DNA of 7,956 bases, taken from NCBI GenBank assembly GCA_903959115.1, contig CAJBVU010000020.1, forward strand, positions 1 to 7,956. The letters are read 5' to 3'. Every line of letters begins with the position of its first letter. The stretch's first letter is position 1. A program made the position numbers and the translations under genes. The notes below the pieces were generated by a model. That model saw only the letters and a list, made by a program, of their open reading frames with translations. It ran no database searches and had not been told where the DNA came from. Positions 5,366 through 7,956 of this stretch are shown here, in pieces. This DNA comes from an uncultured Bacteroidota bacterium (lineage in GTDB: Bacteria; Bacteroidota; Bacteroidia; NS11-12g; UBA955).

Positions 5366-7882
5366 ATGAAAAAATTCAGTACCCTTTTTCTTACCCTATC
5401 CCTTGTGCTTAACACTTGGGCGCAAAATCAAACCGTCCGCGGAATCCTGCGCGACAAAGAATCTCAGTCCGTGATTACCGGAGCCAAAATCTTCTTCGAA
5501 GGCCCAGTTACAAACCCTCCCGCCTCGTTCGAAACCACCTCCAATGAAAAAGGTGAATTTGTTTTTAACGATGTTCCCGTGGGTCGATATGCAATCGCCG
5601 TGGAAGCCAAAGACTACCAAATTTTTGGCACAAATAATATCGTCGTTACTTCCGGAAAAGAAGTAATCCTCGCCTACGAACTCGAACAAGTCATCGAACG
5701 CGTGGGCGAAGTCAGCATCAAAGCGAAGCCAAAAGGCGACAAACCCAATAATGATGCGGCACTCATCTCGGCGCGATTGTTTACCGTGGATGAAACTGAT
5801 CGTTTTGCCGGAAGCAGGGGCGACCCAGCGCGTATGGCATCGAACTTTGCCGGTGTGCAAGGGGCCGACGATTCAAGAAACGATATCGTGGTGCGCGGAA
5901 ACTCACCCCAAGGGATTTTGTGGCGTATGGAAGGCATCGACATTCCCAATCCAAACCACTTTGCCATTCCTGGAACTACCGGTGGATCCGTATCGATCAT
6001 CAACAACAAAATATTGGGCAATTCAGACTTCTTTACCGGCGCCTTCCCCGCAGAATATGGGAACGCTAATGCCGGCGCGTTTGATCTCAAATTGCGCAAT
6101 GGTAACAACAAAAAACGCGAATACAGCTCTCAACTTGGTTTGTTGGGATGGGATGCTCTCGCCGAAGGATACGTGAGCAAGAAAAGTGGAGCCAGCTATT
6201 TGGTCACCTACCGCTACTCTACTTTGGCCGCTTTTGGCGCGTTGAAAATCCCTATCGGAACCGATGCCATTCCCAATTACCAAGATTATTCGTTTAAGTT
6301 TAACCTTCCCCTAAAAAACAACAGAGGCAATTTAAGCTTCTTTGCGATTGGCGGGGCGAGCGACATCGACATTAACATCAGCAAGCAAAAAGAGAGCAGT
6401 TCGGAATTGTATGGCGACAACGATCGCGACCAGCACTTCGCATCTAAAATGCATGTTTGGGGAAGCACTTTTCAATATAACATCGACAAAAATAGTTATT
6501 TCAAGATCACAGCGGCAACCACCCGTCAGAGCGTAAATGCCCACCACGAGTTGGTTTTCCGTCATGTGACCGACACCATTGTCCGCGATGGCAAATCCTA
6601 CTTACAATACCAAAACGATTCAATTGTTCCGAATTTGGGCTATATGTTCGATACCAAAACGTATGGTATTCATGCTTTTTACAACAAGAAATTCTCGGCC
6701 CAGAGTTCGATGAAAATTGGGGTTCAGGCTACGCAATACAATTATTCGCTTGTGGATAGTGCTTTGAATTTCAATCCTACCAGCAATTTGTTTTGGAAGT
6801 TTAGCACTCGTTGGAATTCTAACGGAACTGCGTTTATGTTGATTCCTTATGTGCAGTGGAAATACAAGTTCTCGCCGGCATTCACCATCAGCACTGGAAT
6901 TCAAATGCAGACGTACACGGTGAACTACGACCCCACCAATACGCCTTTGACTAGAACTGCGATGGCGGGGGATGTCAAATACAGCAACACCAGCAACAGC
7001 GGTCCATTGTTGCGATTCGGCGCCCGCTATCAAGTATCAAAGCGCGATGCGATCAACTTGGGATTGGGAATGCATTCGCAGAATCAAAGCGCTTACGTTT
7101 ATTACTACCAAAAGCCTGGAAACAACACGCCTCACAACTTAGGCATGGGACTTTCTAAGAGCAATCACGCGGTTTTGGGATGGGATCACCAAATGGGCAA
7201 AGCCAGCAGAATCAAGGTGGAGACCTATTATCAGGCCTTGAGTAACCTTCCCGTTGAGATGCTTATGGCCAGCAACAATTACAAAGGTTCATCGTTCAGT
7301 TTGGCCAATACCGGTAGCGGATTCTCACGATTCTTCCCAGACAGTTTGCAAAATACGGGCAAAGGCTACAACTACGGCATTGAGTTTACGGTAGAGAAGT
7401 TCTTTAGCAAAGGCTTCTATTATTTGGCATCGTTGAGTTTGTTTGATGCACAGTATCAGGGAAGCGACAACGTTTGGCGCAGTAGTGATTTCAACACCAA
7501 TTACGCCGCAAACGGATTGATAGCCAGGGAATTTGTATTCAAGAACAAGAATTCATTGAATATTGGTGGTAAGGTGACCTTTGCAGGTGCGCGTAGGTTC
7601 TCACCGATCGATACAATGGCTACGATTTACGAGCGCGAATACATCGAGAAAAGCAGTTTGAAAAACACCCAGCGTTTTGGCACTGCCTACCAGCGTTTTG
7701 ATGTAAGGATTGCGTACCGAATCAATGCGGCACACGTTTCACACGAAATTGCTTTTGATTTGGTGAATGTGACCAACCGCAAAAACGTGTTGAAGTATAG
7801 CTATATTGATACCGCACCCTATTTCCGTCAGACCTATCAATTGGGCTTCCTGCCATTGTTTTATTACAAGTTGAATTTTTAA
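5366..7882 (+). CDS. TonB-dependent outer-membrane receptor with N-terminal carboxypeptidase-regulatory-like domain
   Basis: This 838-residue protein starts with a signal peptide (MKKFSTLFLTLSLVLNTWA, likely cut after A19). Residues about 22-108 form a CarboxypepD_reg-like beta-sandwich (VRGILRDKESQSVITGAKI, then GEFVFNDVPVGRYAIAVEAKDY), common in Bacteroidota receptors. The plug domain spans about 134-245, with DIVVRGNSPQGILWRMEGID (173-192) and FFTGAFPAEYGNANAGAFDL (222-241). The remainder is a beta-barrel rich in alternating aromatic residues, ending in YYKLNF; a C-terminal Phe is the usual outer-membrane assembly signal. Such receptors import a substrate using energy from TonB-ExbBD; the substrate cannot be told from sequence. 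There is no SusD-like lipoprotein directly downstream in the 74 bp visible. The gene stands alone on the plus strand, 170 bp after rng, probably with its own promoter. Base use differs between its first half and the part after about 6660. Confidence 0.92.
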   Translation: MKKFSTLFLTLSLVLNTWAQNQTVRGILRDKESQSVITGAKIFFEGPVTNPPASFETTSNEKGEFVFNDVPVGRYAIAVEAKDYQIFGTNNIVVTSGKEVILAYELEQVIERVGEVSIKAKPKGDKPNNDAALISARLFTVDETDRFAGSRGDPARMASNFAGVQGADDSRNDIVVRGNSPQGILWRMEGIDIPNPNHFAIPGTTGGSVSIINNKILGNSDFFTGAFPAEYGNANAGAFDLKLRNGNNKKREYSSQLGLLGWDALAEGYVSKKSGASYLVTYRYSTLAAFGALKIPIGTDAIPNYQDYSFKFNLPLKNNRGNLSFFAIGGASDIDINISKQKESSSELYGDNDRDQHFASKMHVWGSTFQYNIDKNSYFKITAATTRQSVNAHHELVFRHVTDTIVRDGKSYLQYQNDSIVPNLGYMFDTKTYGIHAFYNKKFSAQSSMKIGVQATQYNYSLVDSALNFNPTSNLFWKFSTRWNSNGTAFMLIPYVQWKYKFSPAFTISTGIQMQTYTVNYDPTNTPLTRTAMAGDVKYSNTSNSGPLLRFGARYQVSKRDAINLGLGMHSQNQSAYVYYYQKPGNNTPHNLGMGLSKSNHAVLGWDHQMGKASRIKVETYYQALSNLPVEMLMASNNYKGSSFSLANTGSGFSRFFPDSLQNTGKGYNYGIEFTVEKFFSKGFYYLASLSLFDAQYQGSDNVWRSSDFNTNYAANGLIAREFVFKNKNSLNIGGKVTFAGARRFSPIDTMATIYEREYIEKSSLKNTQRFGTAYQRFDVRIAYRINAAHVSHEIAFDLVNVTNRKNVLKYSYIDTAPYFRQTYQLGFLPLFYYKLNF

Positions 7883-7900
7883 GGGGGTTCCCTATTTGAG

Positions 7901-7918
7901 TCCGGAATGGTTTCCGGA
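7901..7918. repeat. Perfect inverted repeat TCCGGAA-TGGT-TTCCGGA after the receptor gene
   Basis: A 7-bp perfect stem with a 4-base loop begins 18 bp after the receptor stop codon. No T-run follows on the plus strand (the next bases are GATATTATTCC), so it is a weak candidate for an intrinsic terminator. It could instead protect the 3' end of the receptor mRNA or serve as a protein-binding palindrome. Confidence 0.45.
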
Positions 7919-7943
7919 GATATTATTCCAAAAAGGGAAGGGG

Positions 7944-7956
7944 GAGGCAAAGCCTC
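7944..7956. terminator. Possible terminator hairpin GAGGC-AAA-GCCTC, cut by the window edge
   Basis: The last 13 bases form a perfect 5-bp stem with an AAA loop. Three more G (7941-7943) precede it, so the stem may extend if C follows beyond the window. An A-run (7930-7934) lies upstream, which would read as a T-run on the minus strand. A terminator between the receptor and the next gene is plausible, but the right half is missing. Confidence 0.35.

Noticed and set aside
5674..6111. 145-codon minus-strand ORF inside the receptor gene
   Set aside because: It is antisense to the plug domain of a well-supported TonB receptor and shows no family features.
6620..7033. 137-codon minus-strand ORF inside the receptor barrel
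   Set aside because: It is antisense to barrel-coding sequence. Its existence is explained by codon bias rather than a gene.
1..7956. CRISPR array, tRNA/rRNA, insertion sequence, toxin-antitoxin or phage-defence system
   Set aside because: I saw no regularly spaced repeats, tRNA-like cloverleaf, terminal inverted repeats with a transposase, or paired small toxin-antitoxin ORFs. The coding space is filled by recognised housekeeping and transport genes.

Overview
The window looks like chromosomal DNA of a free-living Bacteroidota (Flavobacteriia or a close relative). Three things point there. The gene set mutY-ssb-gldE diverging from an HU gene and rng is typical of that phylum. No start codon has a Shine-Dalgarno-like AGGAGG upstream. 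TAnnTTTG-type promoter elements, the Bacteroidota -7 consensus, lie close to some starts. The DNA is almost all coding, with no tRNA, rRNA, CRISPR array, insertion sequence or phage gene.

Left part (1-2312, minus strand): a tight cluster read right to left. mutY (adenine glycosylase) comes first, then ssb 34 bp later, then gldE, whose ATG overlaps the ssb stop codon by one base. gldE runs off the left edge, so its C-terminal half is not in the window. A 50-bp gap (2313-2362) separates mutY from the rightward genes and must hold both divergent promoters.

Middle part (2363-5195, plus strand): an HU-family DNA-binding protein, a membrane-anchored TPR-like protein with a GTG start, a 29-residue extremely basic protein (3521-3610) and an RNase G-type ribonuclease with a TTG start. 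Gaps are 16-28 bp, so an operon is likely. The 29-residue gene resembles the COX24/AURKAIP1 (mitoribosomal mS38-like) family and is the most interesting small item here, because default ORF length cut-offs miss it.

Right part (5196-7956): a 170-bp intergenic region with three copies of TACA(A/G)TTG, then an 838-residue TonB-dependent outer-membrane receptor with an N-terminal carboxypeptidase-regulatory-like domain. It has no SusD partner in view. After it, 74 bp hold two inverted repeats, the second cut by the window edge.

Functionally this is mostly a housekeeping locus: DNA repair and replication (mutY, ssb), nucleoid structure (HU), RNA processing and perhaps ribosome function (rng, small basic protein), plus gliding or type IX secretion (gldE) and nutrient uptake (TonB receptor). 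I found no convincing undescribed system. The points worth a second look are the tiny basic gene, the non-ATG and possibly leaderless starts, the repeat cluster before the receptor, and a base-composition change inside the receptor gene.
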